A stretch of 19,884 nucleotides of DNA from an uncultured Oscillospiraceae bacterium (GCA_900542375.1 UQNI01000038.1:1-19884); one strand, 5' to 3'. Shown: positions 1-8,767, numbered from the stretch's first letter. The notes: a model not told the origin generated them from the letters alone. Program-made: numbers and translations.

Positions 1-616
1 CCAGACCGTCGATGAGCTTGTCCGCGTAGGCGGTGATCTTCAGCATCCACTGGCTTTTTACCTTGCGGACAACCGGAGCACCACAGCGCTCGCAGACACC
101 GTTTACAACTTCCTCGTTTGCCAGGCCTACTTTACAGGAAGTACACCAGTTAACAGCCATTTCTTTTTTATAAGCAAGACCGTGCTGAAATAACTGAAGG
201 AAAATCCATTGTGTCCATTTATAGTATTCCGGGTCCGTGGTGTTAATTTCACGGGACCAGTCAAAAGAAATACCCAAAGAAATCAATTGCTGTTTAAAAC
301 GCGCAATATTCTGTTCTGTTACAATTTTGGGATGTACATGATTTTTAATTGCAAAGTTTTCAGTAGGCAAACCGAATGCATCCCAGCCAATCGGATACAG
401 CACATTATACCCCTGCATGCGGCGCTTTCTTGCAATAATGTCAATTGCAGTGTAAGAACGCGGATGTCCTACATGCAGCCCTTGTCCTGACGGATAAGGG
501 AATTCAATCAGTGCGTAATATTTCTCTTTGTCTGATTGATTGGAAGCATGAAAAACTCCTGCTTCTTCCCACTTTTTATGCCATTTTTCTTCTAATGGTT
601 GATGTTCGTACTTCAC
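1..616 (-). CDS. leuS: Leucyl-tRNA synthetase, N-terminal part (3' end outside window)
   Basis: Cytoplasmic class I synthetase that charges tRNA-Leu with leucine. The 205 codons present match the LeuS N-terminus: the HIGH-type ATP-binding motif HVGH at residues 48-51 within GLHVGHPRSY, then GWDAFGLPTENFA, then a zinc-ribbon-like pair CTSC (158-161) and CERC (175-178). The editing domain, KMSKS loop and anticodon domain lie beyond the left edge. I chose a GTG start at 616-614 because it gives the family-typical beginning (KYEHQPLEEKWHKKWEE) and follows a GGGGGA Shine-Dalgarno by 6 nt; no ATG is available at that place. The gene begins only 11 nt after the rsfS stop, so it is probably expressed from the upstream operon, and there is no room for a T-box leader of its own. 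Confidence 0.96.
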   Translation of the reverse strand, partial: MKYEHQPLEEKWHKKWEEAGVFHASNQSDKEKYYALIEFPYPSGQGLHVGHPRSYTAIDIIARKRRMQGYNVLYPIGWDAFGLPTENFAIKNHVHPKIVTEQNIARFKQQLISLGISFDWSREINTTDPEYYKWTQWIFLQLFQHGLAYKKEMAVNWCTSCKVGLANEEVVNGVCERCGAPVVRKVKSQWMLKITAYADKLIDGL

Positions 617-627
617 AGAATTTCCCC

Positions 628-978
628 CTAATTTAAAAAGCTCATATCAATAGATTCTCCGTCCTGCCATAAACGGTCAAGGTCATAAAATTCACGGGAT
701 TCAGGTGTAAAGATATGAACAATTACGCTGTTATAATCCATTAACACCCAAGAATTTGCTCTGTAACCTTCCATATGGTCAGGCATAATGCCTACAGATT
801 TCAGACCGACTTCCAATTCATCCGCCAATGCATTTACATGAGTATTGCTGGTACCTGTTGCAAATACAAAATAATCTGTCAGGGAAGAAATATCCTCTAT
901 TTTGACAATTTTAATTTCTTCTGCTTTTTTGTTATTTAAATATTTTGCCGCTTCTTTTGCTAATTCTAAAGATGTCAT
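628..978 (-). CDS. rsfS: Ribosomal silencing factor RsfS
   Basis: Small factor (116 aa) that binds L14 on the 50S subunit and blocks subunit joining when nutrients are short (known for the RsfS/Iojap family). The sequence shows the family core: LAKEAAKYLNNKKAEEI, then SSLTDYFVFATGTSNTHVNALADELE, then the HMEGYRANSWVLMDY and VHIFTPESREFYDLDRLW segments. A longer open frame reaches a TTG at 1020. I prefer ATG 978-976, because MTSLELAKEAAKYL is the usual family beginning and GGGAG lies 3 nt upstream, with a second GGAG further out. It sits between yqeK and leuS, as in many Bacillota. The 84-nt gap upstream is the longest in this part of the operon and carries an inverted repeat (listed separately). 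Confidence 0.95.
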   Translation of the reverse strand: MTSLELAKEAAKYLNNKKAEEIKIVKIEDISSLTDYFVFATGTSNTHVNALADELEVGLKSVGIMPDHMEGYRANSWVLMDYNSVIVHIFTPESREFYDLDRLWQDGESIDMSFLN

Positions 979-995
979 GCACTCCCACCATTTCT

Positions 996-1034
996 CCGGC
1001 AAATATCGCTTTGTCAACAATTTTCTTTTGCCGG
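996..1034. repeat. 8-bp perfect inverted repeat just upstream of rsfS
   Basis: CCGGCAAA (996-1003) and TTTGCCGG (1027-1034) are perfect inverted copies separated by 23 nt, inside the yqeK-rsfS gap. On the transcript the second arm ends immediately before a GGAG and about 17 nt before the rsfS ATG, so a folded stem would sit against the ribosome binding region. No T-tract follows, so it is not a terminator. A second, AT-only inverted repeat (1051-1066) overlaps the yqeK stop. The role is unknown; a translational control element or an operator are both possible. Confidence 0.45.
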
Positions 1035-1062
1035 TTAGAAAATTGCGTTCATAAATTAGAAT

Positions 1063-1632
1063 TTATAAATCAAACTGTTTGATTGCCCAATTATATGCCG
1101 CTACACTGTCAGGATGTACCGTTTTATGAGCTGATGTTAAATCCTGAATAGAAAATATTAAACCTTCCAATACTGCTTTATCAAGGCTTTCTCTTGCTAA
1201 ATCCCGCAATTTTTCTACACCTTCGTAGTCACGGTCCATTGAGATAAAGTCCGCTACAAACAACACTTTATCCAACTGGGTCATATGAGCACGTGCGGTT
1301 GTATGGTACAGTACTGCGTTAAGCATCTCTTCATCTTCAATATGCAGTACTTGTTTCATATACAAATATCCGCATTTTGCATGCCAAAGCTTTGGAACGT
1401 CGCGCTCTTCATCAGTGAGTATTATACCAGAGTCCTCCATCATTTTCAATTGTTCTTCTTTTGGAAGCTCTTTCATAATATCATGTAAAATTCCGACTGT
1501 TTCCGCCTTTTTTTCATCTACGCCATATCTGCTTGCCAACGCAATACATTCCTCCGCAACATAAACAGAGTGACGAAAACGTTTATCAGACAAAAACGGA
1601 CGAATAATCTCTTTATATTGTTTTGAATTCAT
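1063..1632 (-). CDS. yqeK: HD-domain hydrolase YqeK (probable diadenosine tetraphosphatase)
   Basis: HD-superfamily metal-dependent phosphohydrolase of 189 aa. YqeK proteins are known to cleave Ap4A symmetrically to ADP and usually sit next to nadD. Metal-ligand candidates are visible in order: His21 (RFRHS), His50-Asp51 (ILHDI), His84 (LWHAKCG), His110 (LYHTT) and Asp128 (FVADFIS). The open frame extends 8 codons further upstream, but ATG 1632-1630 is chosen because AAGGAG lies 7 nt before it. That ribosome binding site is part of the last codons of nadD, whose stop is only 4 nt upstream, so translation of the two genes is probably coupled. The call as YqeK is firm; substrate specificity is inferred from the family. 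Confidence 0.93.
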   Translation of the reverse strand: MNSKQYKEIIRPFLSDKRFRHSVYVAEECIALASRYGVDEKKAETVGILHDIMKELPKEEQLKMMEDSGIILTDEERDVPKLWHAKCGYLYMKQVLHIEDEEMLNAVLYHTTARAHMTQLDKVLFVADFISMDRDYEGVEKLRDLARESLDKAVLEGLIFSIQDLTSAHKTVHPDSVAAYNWAIKQFDL

Positions 1633-1636
1633 AGAC

Positions 1637-2236
1637 TTACTCCTTATACAAGTCATATTGTTTCATATAATTCACAACAGCTGCAGGAACCAAGTCGGAA
1701 ATATCCTCTCCATTTTTCCATACAGTTCTGACCAATGTAGATGATATAGGTAAAAAATCAATATTAGCCAGTATCGTATTTGCACCGTGCGTTTTCAGAA
1801 TTTGGGCATATTGTTCCATTTTCCCCATTCCCTCTATGCTGCGAGGCGCAGAGCAAATGGTTGCCAATTGAAAAATACGGTCAGGGTCGTTCCATGTCAA
1901 CAAAGATAAAAACATATCTTCCCCTGTAATAAAATAAAGCATATCATTGGGAAATTTATGTTTTAACGCTTCTAACGTCAAAACTGTGTAGCTGGGTGTT
2001 TCTCTTTGCACTTCCATATCAGAGACTTCGTAACCGAATTCCTTTGCCGCCAACCGGCACATACGGACACGATGTACTGCATCCGCCAAATGTTCTTCTC
2101 CCTTATGGGTAGGAACTTTGGTGGGAATCAAAATAACACGGTCAAATCCAATTTTTTCAGAAAACCGTTTGATTAAATGCAAATGACCATTGTGAATCGG
2201 ATTAAACGTACCGCCCAAAATTGCAATTTTCTGCAT
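1637..2236 (-). CDS. nadD: Nicotinate-nucleotide adenylyltransferase
   Basis: Transfers AMP from ATP to nicotinate mononucleotide, giving deamido-NAD, the penultimate step of NAD synthesis in the cytoplasm. The nucleotidyltransferase signature is clear: GGTFNPIHNGH at residues 8-18, including the HxGH residues His15 and His18, and ISSTLVR at 164-170. At 199 aa it has the normal NadD length. An in-frame GTG lies directly before the ATG; I take ATG 2236-2234 as the start. No good Shine-Dalgarno is visible before it, which fits reinitiation after yhbY, whose stop is 20 nt upstream. It is followed by yqeK with a 4-nt gap, the usual partner. Confidence 0.96.
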   Translation of the reverse strand: MQKIAILGGTFNPIHNGHLHLIKRFSEKIGFDRVILIPTKVPTHKGEEHLADAVHRVRMCRLAAKEFGYEVSDMEVQRETPSYTVLTLEALKHKFPNDMLYFITGEDMFLSLLTWNDPDRIFQLATICSAPRSIEGMGKMEQYAQILKTHGANTILANIDFLPISSTLVRTVWKNGEDISDLVPAAVVNYMKQYDLYKE

Positions 2237-2256
2237 CACAGCACATCACGACCAAT

Positions 2257-2565
2257 CTATGATTTTTTCTTAGATTTCGGCAAAACAATTTTAGGGTCTT
2301 GCTGATTCTTACGGTACAAAATAAACTTTGTACCAATCACCTGAATCACATCAGACTTTGTTTTTTCTGCAATTTCTTCTGCTGTATCGCGCGGAGAATG
2401 CGGCGCTGTCTCCAGCACTTTTCCTTTAATCAATTCTCTTGCTTTCAACGCATCATTTGCTTGCTTTACAATGTCGTCGCTAATGCCGCCTTTTCCAACC
2501 ATCAAAATGGTTTCGATAGAATTTGCCATAGCACGCAAATAAGCGCGTTGTTTACTTGTTAGCAT
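2257..2565 (-). CDS. yhbY: YhbY/CRS1 family RNA-binding protein
   Basis: Small (102 aa) KH-like RNA-binding protein of the CRM (CRS1-YhbY) family. YhbY associates with pre-50S ribosomal subunits in other bacteria, so a role in ribosome assembly is inferred. The family beginning LTSKQRAYLRAMAN and the GKGG loop (24-27, VGKGGIS) are present, followed by IVKQANDALKARELIKGKVL. A basic tail (KSKKKS) closes the protein. ATG 2565-2563 is chosen over an upstream TTG because AAAGGAG lies 6 nt before it. It follows rdgB by 14 nt and precedes nadD, an order common in Clostridia. Confidence 0.94.
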   Translation of the reverse strand: MLTSKQRAYLRAMANSIETILMVGKGGISDDIVKQANDALKARELIKGKVLETAPHSPRDTAEEIAEKTKSDVIQVIGTKFILYRKNQQDPKIVLPKSKKKS

Positions 2566-2579
2566 GGTATGCTCCTTTA

Positions 2580-3158
2580 TCAATTATTCAAATACTCTTG
2601 TAATTTTTGAGAAAACAGCATAAGCGCTTTTCCTCTATGACTGATACGGTCTTTTTCCTCATCGGACAACTGACCGAAAGATTGTTCTCCCACCAAAAAG
2701 ATTGGGTCATAACCAAATCCGCCGTCACCAGTCAATTCAAATGCGATAGTTCCTTCACAAGTTCCTTCTGCGGTAATACAATCTCCGTTTGGAAACACAC
2801 AGCAAATGGAACACACGAAACGAGCAGTCCGTTTTTCTTTTGGTACGTCTTTTAATTCGTACAACAATTTCTCCATTTTCTGCAGGTCTGTCGCATGTTC
2901 GCCTGCATATCTGGCAGAGTAGATTCCGGGGGCACCGTTTAAAGAGTCTACTGCCAATCCCGAATCATCTGCAATGGCCGGTAATCCTGTTTCTTTGCAT
3001 GCAGCATTTGCCTTTAGATACGCATTTTCCGCAAAAGTGGTTCCTGTTTCGTCTACTTCCTGTAGCTGTGCAGTGGAAACCTCAATCCCAATAGGATTCA
3101 AAATACGTTCCATTTCCGCTAATTTTTTTTTGTTATGGGTTGCTATGATAAACTTCAT
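2580..3158 (-). CDS. rdgB: XTP/dITP diphosphatase (non-canonical purine NTP pyrophosphatase)
   Basis: Hydrolyses dITP, XTP and related deaminated purine nucleotides to monophosphates, keeping them out of DNA and RNA. At 192 aa it has normal Ham1/RdgB length. Visible motifs: ATHNKKK near the N-terminus (residues 6-12), DDSGL at 64-68 with the metal-binding and catalytic acidic pair, GGFGYDPIF at 146-154, and SHRGKAL from 173. Start ATG 3158-3156 has AAGGA 9 nt upstream, within the last codons of ftsY. The gene starts 5 nt after the ftsY stop, suggesting coupling. Confidence 0.97.
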   Translation of the reverse strand: MKFIIATHNKKKLAEMERILNPIGIEVSTAQLQEVDETGTTFAENAYLKANAACKETGLPAIADDSGLAVDSLNGAPGIYSARYAGEHATDLQKMEKLLYELKDVPKEKRTARFVCSICCVFPNGDCITAEGTCEGTIAFELTGDGGFGYDPIFLVGEQSFGQLSDEEKDRISHRGKALMLFSQKLQEYLNN

Positions 3159-3163
3159 AAACG

Positions 3164-4141
3164 TTAATCCTTATAAAAATCGTCAAAATCCTCGTCTTCT
3201 TCATCCTCATCTGCTTCCGGCTCGTCATCATTTCTTTTTTCAAATAATGCTGCAGCAAATGCATGAGCATCAAATGGCTGAAGATCTTGTATTTTTTCAC
3301 CTACACCAATGAATTTTACAGGCAGCTGTAATTCTTCTCGAATGGCAAGCACTACGCCGCCTTTTGCAGTACCGTCCAATTTTGTCAGCACAATACCTGA
3401 AATACCGGCGGCATTTTTAAACTCTCTTGCCTGATTGACCGCATTTTGACCTGTAGTGGCATCCAGTACAAGCAATACTTCTTTGTCACAGTCCGGAAGC
3501 TCTCTGTCAATGATGCGGCTGATTTTTGCCAATTCGTCCATTAGATTCTTCTTATTGTGCAGACGGCCTGCTGTATCGCAAATAATTACATCTGCTCCAA
3601 CTGATTTTGCTTTTGCAATGGTGTCAAATACAACGGAAGCGGGGTCGGAACCTTCGTCACGTTTTACCATTTCCACTTGTGCACGGTTTGCCCAAACCTC
3701 CAATTGTTCAATCGCAGCGGCACGGAACGTATCGGCAGCACCCAAAATGACTTTTTTCCCTTCTTTTTGCAGGCGCAGCGCCATTTTACCAATGGTTGTG
3801 GTTTTACCTACACCGTTGACGCCGATTACTAATATAATAGATGGTTTTGTCTGAATATGCAACTCCTCATCGCCGCTAATCATTTCTGCAACAATGTCTT
3901 GAATCATACCCATAATCAACTGCGGGTCGGTGACGCCTTCTTCTTTCACGCGTGCTCTTAACTCCGCACAAATTTTTTCAGCCGTGGGCATACCCACGTC
4001 TCCCATTACCAGAAGCTCCTCCAGCTCTTCAAACAATTCCTCATCAATTTTTGTAAAGGAATTGAGCATAGAGCCAATTGAGCCTGAGATGCTCTCTCTC
4101 GTTTTCTTTAATCCTTGTTTGATTTTATTAAAAAATCCCAT
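3164..4141 (-). CDS. ftsY: Signal recognition particle receptor FtsY, with acidic C-terminal tail
   Basis: SRP receptor GTPase that docks ribosome-SRP complexes at the membrane. The 325 aa hold an N-terminal helical domain (about 1-95), then the NG GTPase: G1 GVNGVGKT (107-114), DTFRAAA (137-143), G3 DTAGR (189-193) and G4 TKLDG (253-257). The canonical end FDAHAFAAALF falls at 290-300. Beyond it are 25 extra residues, 16 of them Asp or Glu, ending in DFYKD. There is no long acidic N-terminal A domain of the E. coli type; the protein begins FFNKIKQGLKKTRESISG, an amphipathic basic start suited to membrane contact. AAGGAG is 11 nt before the ATG, somewhat long. The gene follows smc by 31 nt, the standard rnc-smc-ftsY order. 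Confidence 0.96.
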   Translation of the reverse strand: MGFFNKIKQGLKKTRESISGSIGSMLNSFTKIDEELFEELEELLVMGDVGMPTAEKICAELRARVKEEGVTDPQLIMGMIQDIVAEMISGDEELHIQTKPSIILVIGVNGVGKTTTIGKMALRLQKEGKKVILGAADTFRAAAIEQLEVWANRAQVEMVKRDEGSDPASVVFDTIAKAKSVGADVIICDTAGRLHNKKNLMDELAKISRIIDRELPDCDKEVLLVLDATTGQNAVNQAREFKNAAGISGIVLTKLDGTAKGGVVLAIREELQLPVKFIGVGEKIQDLQPFDAHAFAAALFEKRNDDEPEADEDEEDEDFDDFYKD

Positions 4142-4172
4142 AAGCTCATCTACTCCTTAATTCAAATTAGTA

Positions 4173-7100
4173 TTATAAACCTAATTTTTCTTCAATTTCG
4201 CTTACATCCAGCTCTAACAATTTCGATACCCCCTGGTCCTGCATGGTAACGCCGTATAAAACGTCCGCTTCTTCCATGGTGCCCCGGCGGTGTGTAATGG
4301 TAACAAACTGTGTATTATCATTCATTTTGCGTAAATAAGAAGCAAACCGTGATACGTTTACATCATCCAACGCCGCTTCAATTTCATCTAAAATACAAAA
4401 CGGCGGAGGACTTACTTTCATAATGGCAAAATACAGTGCAATGGCGACCAAAGCCTTCTCACCACCGGACAACAATTCAATGTTGGTCACAATTTTGCCC
4501 GGAGGATGTACCGTAATGCCAATTCCGCTTTCCAATACATTGTCAGAGTCCAGTAATTCCAAATTGGCTTTTCCGCCGCCAAACAACGTTTGGAACGTCT
4601 CTTTGAAATTGGTATTGATTTGTTCAAAACGTTCCAGAAACAGTTCTTTCATTTGATGGATTAAATCGTGGATTAACTTTCTCAGCTCATTGCGCGATTT
4701 CTCTACATCTGCAATTTGGGAAGTCAAGAATTCATAACGTTCGGATACTTCTTGATATTCCTCAATGGCCGCTACATTTACCGTGCCCAACGCTTTTATT
4801 TTTGATTTGAGTTCATTTAATCTGCGCTGTGCCTTTCCTGCGTCTTCCATTTGAATGTCAAGCGCCTGTGCTTCTCGTCTGGTTAATTCATATTCTTCCC
4901 ATAATTTTGTAATGATACTATCATACTCTTTTTGCAAGTTGGCTTTTCTTTCTTCCAAACGTGCAAGTTCTCTGCCTAGATTTTCACGCTCCACAGATTT
5001 TTCACGTTCCTGCGTTCTCAACTGCGCACAATGCTGCTCTGTTTGCAGCCGTTCTTCTGTTAATTTAGCAATGGCTTCTTTTGAGGATTTTGCCTGTTCA
5101 CGCAAAGAAGTTACCTCTTCTTTGAAAGCGGCAATCTGCTTTTCTACCAATTGGTTTGCGCCTGTCACTGCACGAATTTCACTGTTCAGCACTTCCGCTT
5201 TATGGTCGTAATTCAAGCGATTTTGACGTAAATCTTCCAACTCTTTTTCAAGAGCTTCTTTTTCTTTTTCAATAGAGACTCCTGCAACACGCAGTTCTTG
5301 TAACTGTTCATTCAACAATTGACTTTCCTTGCCGAAAGATTCTTTGCTGCCTGTTAATTGAGTTAACCACGTTTGCACAGCTGTAATCTCATCTGTTATC
5401 TTGGACAATTGTGCCGCTGTATCTTCTTTTATTTGCATTTGCTGTTCCAATTGATGAGAGAACTGCTCTTGTTCTGACTTTAGTTGCCGCAAAGCTTCCT
5501 CGATGGCTTTGCGCTCATTGAGAACACGGTTATACTCCGCTTGTATCTGTACAGTCTCTTCCCGTCTTTGATACAACATATTTTTCGCATGTTCAATCGC
5601 CTGTTCTGCTTTGATTGTACGCTGTGCGGTTGCCTGAAATGTCTCTTTGGCTTTTGCGGCCTGCTGTTCCAAAGCGGCAATTTTTTCTTTGCCCTGTGCG
5701 ATGTCAGCACTGCGGCTTAATAGCCCTGCACTGCGTGCTTGGGAACCTCCGGTCATGGAACCGCCCGCATTTACTACTTGTCCGTCTAATGTCACAATAC
5801 GAAAACGATAATGATACCGTTTGGCAATCTGAGTGGCGGCATCTAAATCCCTCGCTACTACGATACGCCCCAGCAAAGACTGCAATACGCTGCGATATTG
5901 TGCATCACATTGGCATAAATCTTCCGCAATACCAATGAATCCTTCACAGGAATCCAATCCCGATTCAGTCAACTTATTTGCTTTTATGGTAGACATAGGC
6001 AAAAATGTCGCTCGGCCTTTTTCTTTCTGTTTTAAAAAGAGAATTGCCTGTTTGGCGTCTTGTTCATTTCCAACTACTATATGCTGCATCGAAGCGCCCA
6101 ACGCGGTTTCTAAAGCAACGGCATATTGTTTCGGAACTTCTATCAAACGGGACACAGGACCGTGTATTCCGTTTAAATGACCGTTTGCAGCTTGATTCAT
6201 AACTGCCTTAACGGAATGATGAAAACCTTCCAAACTGCTTTCCAAGTTCTCTAAAAATTTGATTTTTCTACTCTGCTCATTGATGTCCAGAATAATACGG
6301 TCGGCAATTTGTTTTTCCTGTTCCAGTTGTTTGCGGCAATCTTGATAATGCTGTTGGCAGGTTTCAATCTCTTGCGCCATAGATTCTAGCTGTGCTTTCG
6401 CATCGGCTACCATATGGTGGTAATCATGTTCTTCCGATTTTAACTTCTCTATTTGCGCTTGATAAGCATTTGCTTGCTGTACATACGTATTTTGTCTTTC
6501 TTCCGCCTGACTCATTTCCGAATCTGCAACCATTTGCTGCAATTTTATCTCTGAGTTTTGTTCCGTTAAATTATGTAACTTTTGCGTTGCCTGTGCAATT
6601 TCAGAATCCGATTGATTCATATCGTTTCTGATTGATTCCAACTTTTCTATATAAGATTGCTGTTCTCTATGATTATTTAAGCATAGTTCCTCAGTTTCTT
6701 TTAGTCTATCTTTTTTTATAATCAACTCTTGTTCTGATGATTGATGTGATAAAGAAGCCAAATCCAACTCTTTTTTGATACGCTCAATACTTTGATTGTT
6801 ATGAAGCATATCATTTTCTAAAACGGATATTTCGCCTTCTTTGCGTGCTGCAAGTGCTTCTGCCTGTGATGTTTTGGTACGTATTTCATCCATTTGTACC
6901 GTATAACTGTTAGCACGATTAAAACTCATCTCAATTTCGCGGCTGATTTCTTCCAGCTGGGCAGAAACTTGTTCTTCCTGATTTCGCGCGATTGCAGTTT
7001 TTTCTTCCTGTTCACGCAATACATTACCGGAACGCTCCAGTGTATTGAGCCAAAGACCAATTTCAAGATTGCGTTTTTCTTCATAAAATTCCAGATAGCT

Positions 7101-7739
7101 CTTGGCCTTTTCCGACTGTATGCGCAGAGGTTCTACCCTGTCTTCCAATTCAGAAACAATGTCATGCAGGCGAACCAAGTTTTCTTCCGCCTGAAATAAT
7201 TTTCGCTCGGATTCCTCTTTGCGGTAACGGTATCTGGAGATACCTGCCGCCTCTTCAAAAATTTCGCGGCGCTCCTCCGAACGGGCAGATACAATGCTGT
7301 CGATTTTGCCTTGTCCAATGACGGAATAACCGTCACGGCCAAGACCGGTATCCATAAACAGTTCGTGAATATCTTTTAGCCGCACAGTCGCATTATTGAT
7401 TAAATATTCACCATCGCCGGAACGATAATAACGGCGTGTAATGGAAACCAAATCTCCGTCAAAGGGAAGTTCACGATTTTGATTTTCAATGGTCATGGTA
7501 ACTTCCGCATAACCGTGGGCTTTACGGCTTGTTGTTCCGCTGAACACAATATCTTCCATTTTGGAACAACGCAGATTTTTGGTAGATTGTTCGCCCAAAA
7601 CCCAACGGATTGCGTCACTGATATTACTCTTGCCGCTTCCGTTTGGACCAACCACAGCAGTAAATCCATGATGAAAAGTTAATTTTGTGCGGTCGGGGAA
7701 CGTTTTAAATCCGTGAATTTCTAATGACTTTAACCGCAA
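4173..7739 (-). CDS. smc: Chromosome segregation protein SMC
   Basis: Condensin ATPase that organises and segregates the chromosome, acting with ScpA and ScpB (not in this window). The 1188 aa are full length. Order of parts: N-terminal ATPase head with Walker A GPNGSGKSN at 31-39; coiled coil from about 170 to 500, rich in Glu, Gln and Lys; hinge at about 520-665 ending in the glycine-rich GGSMTGGS; second coiled coil to about 1000; C-terminal head with signature LSGGEKALVA near 1090 and Walker B FCILDEIEAALDD near 1115. The start is TTG at 7739-7737, since the family beginning (RLKSLEIHGFKTF) follows it directly and AAAGGAG lies 7 nt upstream; no ATG is available. The first 10 nt overlap the end of the radical SAM gene. 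Confidence 0.97.
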   Translation of the reverse strand: MRLKSLEIHGFKTFPDRTKLTFHHGFTAVVGPNGSGKSNISDAIRWVLGEQSTKNLRCSKMEDIVFSGTTSRKAHGYAEVTMTIENQNRELPFDGDLVSITRRYYRSGDGEYLINNATVRLKDIHELFMDTGLGRDGYSVIGQGKIDSIVSARSEERREIFEEAAGISRYRYRKEESERKLFQAEENLVRLHDIVSELEDRVEPLRIQSEKAKSYLEFYEEKRNLEIGLWLNTLERSGNVLREQEEKTAIARNQEEQVSAQLEEISREIEMSFNRANSYTVQMDEIRTKTSQAEALAARKEGEISVLENDMLHNNQSIERIKKELDLASLSHQSSEQELIIKKDRLKETEELCLNNHREQQSYIEKLESIRNDMNQSDSEIAQATQKLHNLTEQNSEIKLQQMVADSEMSQAEERQNTYVQQANAYQAQIEKLKSEEHDYHHMVADAKAQLESMAQEIETCQQHYQDCRKQLEQEKQIADRIILDINEQSRKIKFLENLESSLEGFHHSVKAVMNQAANGHLNGIHGPVSRLIEVPKQYAVALETALGASMQHIVVGNEQDAKQAILFLKQKEKGRATFLPMSTIKANKLTESGLDSCEGFIGIAEDLCQCDAQYRSVLQSLLGRIVVARDLDAATQIAKRYHYRFRIVTLDGQVVNAGGSMTGGSQARSAGLLSRSADIAQGKEKIAALEQQAAKAKETFQATAQRTIKAEQAIEHAKNMLYQRREETVQIQAEYNRVLNERKAIEEALRQLKSEQEQFSHQLEQQMQIKEDTAAQLSKITDEITAVQTWLTQLTGSKESFGKESQLLNEQLQELRVAGVSIEKEKEALEKELEDLRQNRLNYDHKAEVLNSEIRAVTGANQLVEKQIAAFKEEVTSLREQAKSSKEAIAKLTEERLQTEQHCAQLRTQEREKSVERENLGRELARLEERKANLQKEYDSIITKLWEEYELTRREAQALDIQMEDAGKAQRRLNELKSKIKALGTVNVAAIEEYQEVSERYEFLTSQIADVEKSRNELRKLIHDLIHQMKELFLERFEQINTNFKETFQTLFGGGKANLELLDSDNVLESGIGITVHPPGKIVTNIELLSGGEKALVAIALYFAIMKVSPPPFCILDEIEAALDDVNVSRFASYLRKMNDNTQFVTITHRRGTMEEADVLYGVTMQDQGVSKLLELDVSEIEEKLGL

Positions 7740-8767
7740 ACTTCCACTCCTTTCTGTTCCTTATCTGCATATGCTAATAAAAAACGATTTCTCTGTATCG
7801 TCTCTTTTGTTTTTATCTCTATATGATAACCCATAGAAGTAAAAAATTGCAAATTACTCTTTTTTTGCCCTACTGCTTTGGAATAATCCTTTGGATGGAT
7901 AAAAAGTTCAATCTTTTTTCCTATTACGAAAGAATGCTCCAAATCTTGCAAAATAGCATTGCGATATCTTCTGCTTTCACAAAGTTCTCTCAATGCAGGA
8001 TGCCAAGGTCCTGCCAAACGGTCTCGCTCCAATTCGGGAGAACTGTGCAGTCCCAAACGAATGACCCTAATTTGTTCTTGTTCAAAAAATGCAAGCAGTT
8101 CACTGCATAGGTCAATTGTTTCTTCTAAAGATAACGTATCATACTTTCCACTCTCATACAGCTGTCCCAAATAAGTATGCCTCATGATTACAGTAGGATA
8201 AATGCGCACCGTATCCGGTTTACACTTAGCGATTTCAATCGCTGTTTGTTTTGCACCTTGCACCGTATCCCCATATAATCCCGTCATCATTTGAAGACCA
8301 AGTTCAAAACCAAAGGTTTTGATAAGAGCAGAAGCCTCTCTCACTTGCCGTGCCGTATGTCCGCGCTGATTGACAGTTAACACGGTATCCAGCATACTTT
8401 GCGCTCCCAATTCAATGGCTGTTACCCCGTATTGCTTCAGACACTGCAATACAGATGCATCAATTGCATCAGGACGAGTAGAAATACGGATTCCCTTTAT
8501 GGTTCCTCCTGTTACAAACGGCTGTGCCGCCTCTAACAGTGAAACCATATAATCATGGTCCAGCGCTGTAAAACTACCGCCAAAAAACGCAAGCTCCAGC
8601 TGCATGGTTTCATGACTTTTATGGTTAACAGCTGCTTGTATTGCATCTGTAACATCTTTAGGAGCAGGTTGTTCTTGTATTCCCGTAATGCTGACTTGAT
8701 TACAAAAGCTGCATTGATGAGGACATCCATTGTGCGGAACAAAGATTGCAATATTCCCGTGTTTAAT
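7730..8767 (-). CDS. Radical SAM protein (Elp3-like domain, no acetyltransferase), probable ATT start
   Basis: Predicted [4Fe-4S]/S-adenosylmethionine enzyme of 345 aa. The iron-sulfur motif CPHQCSFC supplies Cys15, Cys19 and Cys22, followed by the GGSFTAL segment (63-69) and a TIM-barrel-like body. It resembles the radical SAM part of the Elp3/MiaB/NifB group, but has no GNAT acetyltransferase domain. Genes of this kind sit between rnc and smc in many Clostridia; the substrate is unknown to me. The first in-frame ATG (8605) would remove the whole cysteine motif. The frame is open back to a TGA at 8776-8774, and in that stretch there is no ATG, GTG, TTG or CTG. I therefore propose ATT 8767-8765, giving KHGNIAIFVPHNGCPHQC after the start, at the place where the initiator is expected. 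Its last base is the first base of the rnc stop. The end overlaps smc by 10 nt. Confidence 0.85.
   Translation of the reverse strand: MKHGNIAIFVPHNGCPHQCSFCNQVSITGIQEQPAPKDVTDAIQAAVNHKSHETMQLELAFFGGSFTALDHDYMVSLLEAAQPFVTGGTIKGIRISTRPDAIDASVLQCLKQYGVTAIELGAQSMLDTVLTVNQRGHTARQVREASALIKTFGFELGLQMMTGLYGDTVQGAKQTAIEIAKCKPDTVRIYPTVIMRHTYLGQLYESGKYDTLSLEETIDLCSELLAFFEQEQIRVIRLGLHSSPELERDRLAGPWHPALRELCESRRYRNAILQDLEHSFVIGKKIELFIHPKDYSKAVGQKKSNLQFFTSMGYHIEIKTKETIQRNRFLLAYADKEQKGVEVCG

Noticed and set aside
1012..1017. Perfect TTGACA on the minus strand in the yqeK-rsfS gap
   Set aside because: No TATAAT-like box 16-18 nt downstream; the expected place reads GAAATG, so it is not called a promoter.
617..1062. 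Possible T-box riboswitch before leuS
   Set aside because: leuS starts 11 nt after rsfS, and neither the rsfS coding region nor the gap before it shows a T-box terminator.
3456..3854. Plus-strand open frame of 132 codons
   Set aside because: Antisense shadow of ftsY; low-complexity Ser/Thr/Phe-rich translation without motifs.
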